Assembly (NCBI GenBank): GCA_033439795.1 | Contig: JAUTDP010000013.1 | Location: forward strand, 248,001 to 312,000 | Length of the DNA: 64,000 bases | Direction: 5' to 3' | Origin: Sordaria brevicollis | Lineage: Eukaryota; Ascomycota; Sordariomycetes; Sordariales; Sordariaceae | Part shown: piece by piece, positions 9,802-19,140 of the stretch | Layout of the letters: each line of letters opens with the position of its first letter | Numbering within the stretch: position 1 is the first letter of the stretch | Made by a program: the position numbers and the translations under genes | The notes under the pieces: generated by a model | The model's database searches: none | What the model was told of the DNA's origin: nothing | The model's input: only the letters and a program-made list of their open reading frames with translations

Positions 9802-9937
9802 CTGACATGGGTCCTATGTGGATCCAAAGTTCCTCTGTTAAGTACCAACCCACTAGCACAGCGTATCTTAGGGCACTGCACTATCGCGTGACTGTCTTGT
9901 ACAGGATGTACGGTGCTACCACCTTGTGGCATGTCCT

Positions 9938-10381
9938 TCACTTCTTGTCGTGTTTGGCCTTGTTCTCGTCCAAGAACTTGATCAGCTCAGCCTGCGCCCC
10001 CATGATCTGCGCGCGCAACTTCAGCTCCTCCTCCATAACCTGCGTGCGCTGCTTCATCTCCTCCTCCAGCTTTGCAGTCTTTTCCTTAAAGTTTTTCTTT
10101 GCCGCTAGTAACATGCGTTTGATGTTCTCTATGACCTGCTCATTGTTGCGCTCGCCGTCGGCTTTGCTGCCGGAATCAGCGAAACCGTTGTTGTCATCGA
10201 AAGGCTCGTCGTCACGTTCAAGGCTCCTGGCGAGGCGGTTGGCATAGAAATATTGCCAAACAGCATCAATGTCAGGATCGAGGCTCTGTATGATGCACGA
10301 GGCATAATAGAAAGGAGTGACAGTTGGAACTTCAGCAGGCAGCTCGCCGGTGTCGCTGTTGTCGCCGGGCTCAGATGCCAT
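9938..10381 (-). CDS. small coiled-coil protein of unknown function (147 aa)
   Basis: Single exon, starting MASEPGDNSD. An acidic N-terminal tail is followed by an aromatic segment (FYYASCIIQ ... WQYFYANRL, about residues 24-50), an acidic linker, and a strong coiled coil from about residue 80 to the end (repeated K/E/M/L heptads). The aromatic segment may be a short folded or docking region. No signal peptide or catalytic motif. It fits the local pattern of small charged proteins on the minus strand. Function unknown. Confidence 0.74.
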   Translation of the reverse strand: MASEPGDNSDTGELPAEVPTVTPFYYASCIIQSLDPDIDAVWQYFYANRLARSLERDDEPFDDNNGFADSGSKADGERNNEQVIENIKRMLLAAKKNFKEKTAKLEEEMKQRTQVMEEELKLRAQIMGAQAELIKFLDENKAKHDKK

Positions 10382-11565
10382 CGTGGTCTGGTTCTGGTGA
10401 CAAGAGGGAGGTTAGTACATCGCTGTCTTGTTTGAGGTGTTTGTGAGGGGGTGGTCGTGGTTGGGTTTTGGGTAAACTGGGGACTTGCTTGCTGATGTAT
10501 CTTGCCTTTGCCAGTTGTACGGACGGTGTCTGGAAGAAGTTGACGTTTGTTGCGAATGAAGAAGGTGGGGGAGAGCTTATACCGGTCAAATTGAAAGCGA
10601 AAGGTATTCTGCTGGCTCCGTGGCGGGACGTGACAAACATCGACTGGTAATGAACACTGAAAAGGGTTTGAGAGAGGGTAGGTGAGCAGGCGGGGTTCTT
10701 CTGCTGAAGTGAATGGTGTCGGCCTGAGGCGTAAACCCTCTCGGTACCTCGAAACAAATTGGAAGTTCCTGCCCTCCACACACCCCCTTTTCTCCTTTGC
10801 CATTCACTGGTTTCCTTCTAGGGAATTCAGCGTGCCCTGGTTTCCGTTTCCCGTCTTTCCTTTATTTCAAAAAAATACCACCTTTAGCTAGTGTTTGTTT
10901 CCCCACGATTTTGGCGTATACAGATTATTTTGACATACAACCCTTGACTAAAAGACCCGGCAACTTGTCCTAGCTTGCGGTTCATCCTAGGAACTCTGAA
11001 TCAATCTAAATTGGACCCAATTCTCTCGATGTTGGCGAGCAAGACGGATTTTCTGAAAGATATACGCCAAATCGTGGGGAAACAAACCCTACTGTACCTT
11101 ACGTTCAGCCTGGATCTAAACATCTGTTGAAGGTGCCAGGGCAAAAAGGCTGCCGACTCTGGTGGAAACGAGGAAGTTGATATGAAAGCCCAGCCGTCAG
11201 TAATAGCATCCACGGAAACAAGTCTCGTTCGATCACCAGAAACGGAAACGCACTGCTTGAAGAAGGTGAGAACACAAGATAAATCGCATTGAGGAAAAAG
11301 AAACATATTGAAGGAACCCACAGACAAATGGCATTCAACTTGAATGTAAGACAGGTACAGTGAGTGATGTTCCCTTGTGCAATCCTGCCAAGTATACTTA
11401 GCCTTGCTAAGATGACTGCTTCACTCCGACCAGACTGTATGATAGAGGCTTAGCCTTGCTAAGCAACCTCAAGATTGGCTGACTCTGATCTGAGTGCCCG
11501 CCTGCTGCTCGTAGAAGAAGATCACCGAAATCCTGCCCGGTATCTAGGTAGGCACTAACCTGACC
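10382..11565. other. intergenic, 1.2 kb
   Basis: No convincing gene. Contains two copies of a 15-bp hairpin at 11397-11411 and 11449-11463. Confidence 0.55.
11397..11463. repeat. two identical short hairpins
   Basis: CTTAGCCTTGCTAAG occurs at 11397-11411 and again at 11449-11463. Each copy is a perfect 6-bp inverted repeat with a 3-base loop; the second has one more flanking G/C pair. They lie about 100-170 bp downstream of the stop codon of the gene at 11566-12054. Confidence 0.75.
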
Positions 11566-12054
11566 CTAGTTTCCTCCACCGGAATCATTTCCACCAGAGC
11601 CGGAGCCGCCCCCATTCCCATCTCGATGAATCTGCCTATAAAGCTCCACGATCAAAACCGCCTGCCCATCAATCAGATTTCCCAAAGCCTGAATCTTCTC
11701 CCCGAGAATTTTGATCACCTTATCAGAATCCTCCGCTGCCTCCTTCAGCGTCGTCATCATCTTCTCCGCGTCATTAAGTCTGCCCTCGGCACTTTCGATG
11801 CCCTTCTTGGCCTCTTCGACGCCCTTCTTCATCTCTTCCACAAAGCCGGTTATGGCAGGAATGTAGAAGGCCGGGATCTTGACTTCTTGCCGCATCTCGT
11901 TGTTATTGTCGAAGTCGCTGAGTTTCAGGCCCTTTTTGTCCATGTACCACTTGACACAGGCTTCAAGGATTTTGAGGTCAGCCGTGGAGGATGACCCGGC
12001 TTGGGTTTCGATAGAGGGGGTCGAAGGAGGGCTTTTTTCGGCTGGGGCAGACAT
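11566..12054 (-). CDS. coiled-coil protein with Gly-rich tail (162 aa)
   Basis: Start at 12054 (MSAPAEKSPP). The open frame upstream to 12321 is probably leader. Residues 1-25 are Ser/Pro/Thr-rich. Residues about 26-65 look globular (LEACVKWYMDKKGLKLSDF). A long Glu/Lys/Ala coil follows (about 70-120), then an amphipathic segment, and a Gly/Ser/Asn/Asp tail after about residue 145. No membrane or signal sequence. Last member of the leftward coiled-coil array. Unknown function. Confidence 0.7.
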   Translation of the reverse strand: MSAPAEKSPPSTPSIETQAGSSSTADLKILEACVKWYMDKKGLKLSDFDNNNEMRQEVKIPAFYIPAITGFVEEMKKGVEEAKKGIESAEGRLNDAEKMMTTLKEAAEDSDKVIKILGEKIQALGNLIDGQAVLIVELYRQIHRDGNGGGSGSGGNDSGGGN

Positions 12055-12883
12055 TTGGTTGCTGGAATAGGCACGCCGGTTAGAACACGAGTACGTGATA
12101 GGAGATAGGTGTTGAGGGACCCCGATTATTTTGCTTACCGTTTGCCTAACCAGGTTGTGTAATATTTGTGCGTAGGTGGTAGCTTGGTGATATTTGTTTT
12201 GGGTTTCTGTGGTACGCGTCAAGCTGTCAGTCACACAAACTGGATGAAGAGAAGTGGCATAGATGTTGACTATGCTGAGGCTGCCAAGGGTGAGAGGAAG
12301 CTCACACGAAAACAAGGACAACCCGTAATTTTGATGGAAGATGAGTGCGTGATCTCAATGTGCGCAGGCTTCCAGCAAGAGGATGGAGAATGACAAAAAC
12401 GGGAGGAAACTTTGTTCTGTGGGAGGGGACGAAAATTAGGCAACAATCGTGAAGGTGGTTGCCGGCCGGCGTCTGAGAAAGTTGGAATGAAAAGTTTCCA
12501 ATACTGCAAACCTCTCTTCCAAACGCAGCACGGCACGGTTGATGTTGGTCCTCGAAAGAGAAAATGACGTAGACAGAACAGGTCCCCATACCAATGTCTC
12601 ATCATACTATACGTATCGACTGAGACTTCAAATGTCCTTCAGCTCACCGCCAGTCGCTTTTTGGTCCGCATTTGCTGTTGATGCTGCGTCACTGCACTAA
12701 GCACTAAGAACAGCCATATATGGTACTGTCAATGGGGCGATAAGCACAAAACCCAAGGAGTTCATGAAAGGGAGATGTATGTTTTGAGGTGGAATACCGA
12801 CTGTCCTCCACTTCAGATACCCCAACCACCCAGATCCTTGCAATCAGTAGACCAAAACTCGTGGTCTAGCAGTTGTTCCATTA
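12055..12883. other. intergenic
   Basis: No supported gene. It separates the coiled-coil array from the acidic W-G-G-motif genes. Confidence 0.55.
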
Positions 12884-14147
12884 TCACCACCACCCGAACG
12901 AATAGGGTTGGCTATGCCGGTAGGAACCGTAGCCGTAGCCATAACCGTAACCGTAGCCGTAACCGCCGGCCCTGGATGGTGCTGCTTGATGATGTGCGGG
13001 AGAAGACTGTGCCGTGGCTGAAACTGAGCTACTGGTTTTGACGCCATATCCAGGACCTGAAGCTGAGTTACTGGTTCTGGCTCCGTATCCTTGAACTGAA
13101 GCAGAATGACTGGACCTAGCGCCATATCCAGGACCTGAAACAGAACGACTGTTGCTTCCGCCATGTGCCTGGCTTTCTCGGGCTCTCATTGCGTTCAAGA
13201 TATCCCGTGATTCTTCGTACCCACTGGGCTCGGGTTTCAAGCCATAAGAGGCCATGAAGTTATGCCTTCCGCCCCATGATTGCAAGTATTGATAGTCTGA
13301 TGTGGGCTCGTCCCGATTCTGCCCACTACGGTGGGATGTGCCAGCGTCTGATGGTGGACGGTGGGATTGGTAGCTGTGCCTGTTGATTGTTGACTGCTGT
13401 TAGCATGATGTTGTTCCTTCTCCTCAAGTACTGCTGGCAAGAAATTACACGGCTTCGGCGTGTAAGTACGAGGGAAACCTACCTGTATGCCTGTTCCGCT
13501 GCTCGATCCTGATAACCTCCACCGTAGCCTCGTGGATGTTGTGCATAATACCACGTGCCATAGTTGGATGGTTGGTAGTACCCATAACCGATATGGACGG
13601 ATGGAGTGTAGGGTGATGGAGGGTAGTGCCCCGGATAGTCACCATGGTCTCGAACATAGCTGGGAGCAGGAGACGCCACTCCATAGGTAGGGACTTGATA
13701 ATCGCCATCGCTTCGGTATCCATTATCCGAATCAGCATATTCGAAATAGCCGGTGTGCTCCTCACGAGCATCACAATCGACAGTGCTCCCTTGGTCTTCT
13801 TCGTCGGAAGAAGCATGCTCGAAATACCCGTTGTACATGACATGCGGACCGTCATCGACTGTGCTGCCATGATCGCTATCGCCGTCATCCACCTCCTCAA
13901 GGACAGCAAACCCCATTGTCCCCTCCTCTATCTCTGCTACCGCTTCCTCGCCGGCATCATGCCCTCCATTGTCGTTGTCTCCTTCGCTGTCAGAGCTGTC
14001 GTAATCGTCTTGGCTGTCATAGGTCTCGTAATCGTACCCTCCATCGTCATATCCGCCATCATCGTAGTAGTCGTAGTCATCGTAGTCACCGTATTCATCG
14101 TAGTCATCGTAGTCGTCATAGCCATAATCATCGTCGGAGTCGGACAT
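12884..14147 (-). CDS. Asp/Tyr-rich acidic protein with W-G-G/F-M-S-Y-G motif (386 aa)
   Basis: Two exons: 13483-14147 and 12884-13379. The intron (13380-13482) has a GTAGGT donor, a GCTAAC branch site and a CAG acceptor, and the joined frame is 387 codons. Residues 1-60 are almost entirely Asp, Tyr, Gly and Ser. More acidic sequence and a Tyr/Pro/Ser/Gly region follow. At about residue 250 comes the family motif: SWGGRHNFMASYGL then GYEESRD...MR. The C-terminal quarter holds three imperfect copies of a GYGxRxSxSAS unit and a GYGYGYG stretch just before the end. This composition suggests a disordered, possibly phase-separating protein. Paralogues: 14863-17103, 47188-47708 and 48035-48758. I do not recognise the family. 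Confidence 0.76.
12920..12964 (-). repeat. hexanucleotide repeat coding (GY)n
   Basis: A run of GGTTAC / GGCTAC / GGTTATGG hexamers on the minus strand encodes the Gly-Tyr repeat near the C-terminus of the protein at 12884-14147. Confidence 0.7.
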
Positions 14148-14862
14148 TGTGGAAGGAAAGCGCGCTAGTACGGGAGAACGACTGGAAGCAGACGGGTAAA
14201 AGTGGAAGGTTCAGTAAGTGGAAGACAGGAAATTGACGAGGAACGAGCACGAAAGAGTAGTAGGAGCAGACTCGCGAAGGTTTAATATGGCTCCCGTCGC
14301 TCAAGAAAGGATTAAGATCCAATATTTTGGCAAAAGAGCTCCATGTCGCCGTAATCGGATAGAAGACAACGCGTGGAGCGGGAAGTTCCCGTCACGGGAG
14401 GATGGAAAGTGGAGAACGCGGGCCTCTTGCAGCAGAAAGTGGATTAGGATGGTAAGCGCTATAATCCGCTGTCAGTCCACTATAGTTCCAGCGCCCTTTC
14501 CAATGAAGGGCCCGAGCGAAGCGGACCGGGCTTCCTTGGCTGTTGGGGTTTTAAATCACATCAGATGACTGGAAGAAAATTACAGATGCGGAAAATCCGT
14601 TGTATACTCGATTATACCGAAGTTGAACCTCACATCATTCATCATTCGGATCAACCTGAACACCAGACATTGCGCGGAATGAGCGAGTGTCCTCGGTGAG
14701 TCCTGCCGGCTTCTGAGTTCTGACCTGTAAAGACGGACTGAAAGACCCGGCCGGGGCTACCGCTTGGCTGCCGAGGGTTGCGCTGGATATTCCATCATCC
14801 GATCCGTTCAGCTCAACTCTCAACCCAACATCCTCATTCCCGATCTCGACGCCAAAACCTAG
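14148..14862. other. intergenic
   Basis: Promoter of the gene at 12884-14147 and 3' region of the gene at 14863-17103. A 62-codon minus-strand frame at 14635-14823 has no supporting signals. Confidence 0.5.
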
Positions 14863-15481
14863 TCACATTGCCCACCGAGCAATCCCCTCCGCCATCTCCT
14901 CATCCCATGGCTGCTTCCTCGGCCAGGCAAATGTAGCCTTTTGGGCGCGCAGTACGAGAATCAACCTGCCAGCCTGATAGACGGCATCGGCTCGGGCGGG
15001 ATCGATCATGAAGGCGTTCATGAACCCGCCAAGGCCTCCCCACTGCTCTAGGTATTGGAGTGAGTCTTCTTTGATGGTCGATTCAGGATTGGCAGAGTGC
15101 TGGTTGCTGCTTGAAGCATCCCACGTCTGTCTCGCTGATGACTCCGGCTGGACAGTATCGGTCTCGCTGTTGTGTCTTGTCAGTTTATCATTACGACTGC
15201 GACGCGAGAAGGGAATGAATTTCTCGAGGTTCCAGGTTCCATACCTTGACGTTTCCTCTGGCGCTTTACCCCAACCATCAGTAGAACCCCATCCTCCATT
15301 ATCATGGGATGATTTCCGTTCCGTGGAAGGCTTGGATGTGCCGGCCTCACTGCTCGTTGCGTCAGGCCAGCCTTGAGATTGTTCTTCCCCCTCTTGCGAG
15401 AATTTCACGTTTTGCTCGTATGTCTGCTCAGAGGCGTCCGGATCCCGCTTACTGGTAAAGAAGAAAGATGGTTAATTTCTG

Positions 15482-15513
<32 letters not shown>

Positions 15514-17103
15514 GGGAATATCATGAAAGGGCAAAGCTGCTGGTGTTACATACCCCCATCCTCGAAAAAAGACTGGAGAGGTTTGATCCCAGCCATTACC
15601 ACCCCGTCCTTCCCTGTTGGGTGACGATTGCTGGTCATAAGTATTGTCGTCCGCAGAAGTGTTGGGATCTGGGCTATTTCTAACAAAACATTTTATTAGT
15701 TGCTGGATGCTTTCTGAGATTTGAGACGAAAGAGACAGGTATACGTACCCCCATCCGTTGTCTTGACTACCTTTCTGAGAACTGTCATCTTGGTGCCATC
15801 CGTTATTTTGGCCGTCTTCCTGTGTTCTGCCATCATTGCCCCATCCTTTGTCTCGGTTGTCCTCCTGAAGAGTTCCATCATCGTGCCCCGCGGACATCTC
15901 TCCACTTGTGCTTCCCCCCTCCAAGCCGTCGGCCATTTTGTTCTTCTCATGCCTCCCCCGATAATACTTCCTGTTCCCCAAACACCTGTCAGCACTACCC
16001 TTGCCTTTTGACTCTCTTCCAAAACAAACTTGCAGTTTAGCCACAGCAATACGATACCTCATCTCATCATCCTCCGTCCATCTTCTCTCCCTCCCACAAC
16101 CCTCACAAACCATCGTCTTATTCATCCCGTCTTCCCTCTGCCCCTGGTCATCAGAAGCAACCTCCTTTCCCTTCCCCTTGCACTTTCCCTTTCCCTTGTC
16201 CGGAGTTTCTTGTGCTCTCAACCTATTCAACGCCTCCAACCCGTAGACAGCCGTGCGGAACCATCCCGGACTGTCAGTACTCTTGCAATCATTCCGTTCC
16301 AAGTCCCGTTCCCTATTGTCAAAATCTCTCCATTCTTGCTCTGGGGGGTTGGTAAAGACCTTTAGGTTCCTTGGTTCATTACCCCTGAAGTGAACAGGTG
16401 CATGGTGCTCTTGAATACCGGCCCTGCCTCTGGTGGTGCCATCACTCGAGCTACCATCACCCTGGGTAGGCCAGTCCCAAGGTAATCCGCACTTGTTACA
16501 AACACTAGGGGTGTCATCGGTGAACCCTCCAGCAGATGCACCGCCCGAGGCACCGTTGTTGTCCATGGTCTCGCTCTCATACGGCCTCTCAAAACCATGA
16601 GCAGCAGCAGCGGGTTGACCGCCCCTCCAACCACCTCTCCCACCCCCTTCTTTCCCCTCCCAGAATCTCAGCCTTCCACCCTCCCCATCATACCCATCTC
16701 CCTCCTCCCAACATCTAGACTCAGGACTCGCAGGTCCTCTCTCAATGTCACTCTCAACTCCACGATAATTCTTCGGCACAGACTCGCCCTGCACACTTGG
16801 ATCGTCGACCTTGTCTATCCAATCCCCGACCATTTGTCTTTCTTCCCGGGTCTGCGGGTAGATGGTAGATGGCGCAGGCGGAATTGTCCCAGGGTCAGGA
16901 CCCGGGCCAGGGCCAGGGCTGGGTATGCTTGGACTAGGATAGCGAGAGCGGGAATAAGAATAGGAGGGAGACGCCGGTGGAATACCGCCATTGCTGTCCA
17001 TGGGGAGAGCTGTCTGGCTGGGTGATGGAGGGGAGTGGGGAGGGGGAGGATGATCTGCGGACCCTTGATGCCAGCGGGTATAATTGTAATAATGGGGTTT
17101 CAT
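14863..17103 (-). CDS. low-complexity protein with two CxxC pairs and a W-G-G/F-M motif (689 aa)
   Basis: Three exons: 15749-17103, 15554-15679 and 14863-15451 (690 codons in all). Introns are 15680-15748 and 15452-15553. Start at 17103; a methionine 34 codons in is an alternative. Residues 1-100 are Pro/Ser/Gly-rich with a PGPGPGPDPG stretch. Two short cysteine knuckles, CNKCGLPW in the middle and CEGCGRERRW further on, could bind one zinc together. A region with repeated NGW/GWG units spans the exon junctions. Near the C-terminus QYLEQWGGLGGFMNAFMI matches the motif of the 12884-14147 protein and its tandem paralogues. Intron 2 holds a 29-base A-tract (minus strand). Both introns start in the same GGATGGGG|GTAYGTA context. 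Unknown function. Confidence 0.74.
15485..15513 (+). repeat. 29-base T homopolymer inside an intron
   Basis: Uninterrupted T-run on the plus strand, lying in the second intron of the gene at 14863-17103. Probably length-variable. Confidence 0.85.
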
Positions 17104-17860
17104 TTTTGTTATACGGGGGGATATGGGTTTGTAGATATGCTGTAATTGTTGGGGGGGTGCTTGGAGATATTTGTCAATCAGTGGAGAGGATGAGGCCTGG
17201 GGGTGTTCCTGATGAGTTGGCAGTAGGTAGGGAGAGATATGGTGTTTCGGTCAGTTTTGTGGTGGTTGACGACCGGATGGATTAGTGCATTCTGCTTGGT
17301 CTATACTTATTAGTTGCAAGTCCGGGATGGACAGCATTTAAGAAGATGATACCCACATGACATTTCATTGTGTCGTGGATCCGTTCGCGAAGAAACGGGA
17401 TTCAAGGCAGTCAAATTTCCATTGTTGGTGGATTAATGAAGATACTGTTCTCTCTCAAGCTCAGCTCTACCATCATTATCTTGATCTCCCTAAAAGCAAA
17501 AACATTGTTCTGATCCAAAGAAGCTGCTCGCCATCCCCCATCTTTCTGGTTCAAGATGAGGTACTTGAATGCATGTTCCTTCTCACCCATTAGCGTCCCC
17601 TTTTCCAAACCGTTGCAAAGAATGTTCCCCGGGCTGCTAGCACATTCCAATCCAGCTGCCGTTCGAACAATGACATAAGCTCACGAGAAACGTCGCAAAG
17701 TCTTCGTTTGTTCCATAGCTAAACAACTGACCCCAGCACATGTATCCAGTATTGACTGTAGGCCATTTGTTGAGCTTGGTTTGTTCGGTGGCAAGTGTAT
17801 ATAGAAAGGACTTCGACGCTTCGTAAAGGGACGACGGGAAGAGGTTGACAAGGCGGGGGT
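17104..17860. other. intergenic
   Basis: No supported gene; promoter of the gene at 14863-17103 is expected here. Confidence 0.5.
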
Positions 17861-18479
17861 CTAATTCTCTTCGGAAACCGGAACGATTGCGACGGCTGGC
17901 TCGTTCTTCAATGCCTCAGCGTCAGAGGCGGCCGCAGCAAGGGTGCTGTGCGGGACAATGACGAGTCCACTGTTTAACATTGCGTAGACGTTAGTAACAA
18001 ACTCAAGGTGCAGAACTTCGAAGACACAGGGAGCGTGAAACATACCAGTAGGTCTCATCATTGATAACCAAGGCCTCAGGCGAGGTATACTCGCGAACAT
18101 CCTGATGCAGGACATTATGGGCGCGCGTAGCGCGCCAATACACTCCATCAGCCCTGTCGTACATCGGCATGGCTTTCAAGGGGGCGGGTCCGCACAAGCA
18201 GCCCGTGATCTTCCTTTCCATCTCGTCCATGTTCTTCAATCGCTCGATGATGTGGCGGTAGGTGTTCTCGGCCGGAACTCCGCCAGTTCCATTGACCAGG
18301 TCGTGCCAGTCGCGGCGTTTCCACATGTCGACCGTCTCAACGGGAACGACGGGACCTGTCCAGACACCTTCGAAGTTCCCCCGGGCGAGTCTGTAGCGAG
18401 CGAACCAGCTTGCGTTCCAACATTCTTCAAAGGCGCGTTCGATGTCGGTGATGTTGGCGAAGTCGGCTAGTGCTGTCAT
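17861..18479 (-). CDS. small protein of unknown function (180 aa)
   Basis: Two exons: 18046-18479 and 17861-17969 (181 codons). The intron 17970-18045 has a GTATGT donor, a TACTAAC branch site and a CAG acceptor. The protein starts MTALADFANI. It is globular-looking and rich in Trp/Tyr/Arg (WFARYRLARG, MWKRRDWHDL), with a CLCGPAP segment near residue 100 and an Ala/Glu-rich tail. There is no signal peptide or membrane segment. I recognise no domain. It could be a small enzyme or a binding protein of the SnoaL/cystatin size class, but nothing catalytic is visible. Confidence 0.7.
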
Positions 18480-19140
18480 CTTGAAATTCGAGAAGATTGG
18501 AATTCTTGCAGATGCAGAACGGTTAGTCTAGACCTTATCAGGTGCATCTTCCAGAAGAAGGCACAGGGAGCTGAAGGGGGCGAGGAAACGAACTCAGTTT
18601 ATGTGTTGCAATAGTGTCAATGTGTAGTAGAATTTTTCGATATGTATCAATTGAAACAAGAAGCCAACTTTTGGGGATGACAGTGCTTGGGATGTTGGGA
18701 GGAGGTACTGAGGATTCATCAGCACAAATATGTGGGCGGAAGACTGGTGGTTGTTGCATTGTCGGGGAACAATTCATGCACTTCCCACGTCGGGTGTGTC
18801 GATCCCATGCGTCCTAAGAAGCAGGAAGTACCGAGATGCTGCTCGCTGCTTGCAAGATCCCGCACTTTTCCGGGTGGTTACCTCTTTCGCAGCTCCATAT
18901 CCGAACAACCATTATCTCGCGGGTTACAGTGCCCCATTGACGAGTGGAAATGGCACTGGTCAGTCAGGGTCGGAGGAAAGTTTCGTAGGGCTATCATTCT
19001 GGTGCTAATTTCTGAACCTTTCCAAGGAAATACAGGGCTATGGGGATGAGGCCGAATGCAATACAAGTTACTGTCTTGTTTAGCTATCGAGAGCTGCCGG
19101 CCACCGCAAGGGTGTATTATCCATGTATCGGGCATTGCCG
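18480..19140. other. intergenic
   Basis: No supported gene between the small protein gene and the 3' end of the transcription-factor gene. Confidence 0.5.

Larger units (their letters stand above)
9139..9937. other. intergenic with small repeats
   Basis: No gene supported. It holds a 16-bp tandem duplication (9671-9686, 9687-9702; unit TGTCCGTTCATTSTGA) and three copies of ATGTGGAT (near 9586, in the palindrome at 9788-9801, and near 9815). Confidence 0.5.

Noticed and set aside
12270..12605. Minus-strand frame with Cys/Trp residues
   Set aside because: No splice or start signals and chance-like composition.
13626..14168. Plus-strand frame reading as a hydrophobic, membrane-like protein of 180 residues
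   Set aside because: It is the antisense of the Asp/Tyr repeat tract of the gene at 12884-14147. GAT/GAC codons read backwards give Ile/Val, so the hydrophobicity is an artefact.
15373..15683. Plus-strand frames with a run of Phe
   Set aside because: They come from the T29 homopolymer in the intron of the minus-strand gene.
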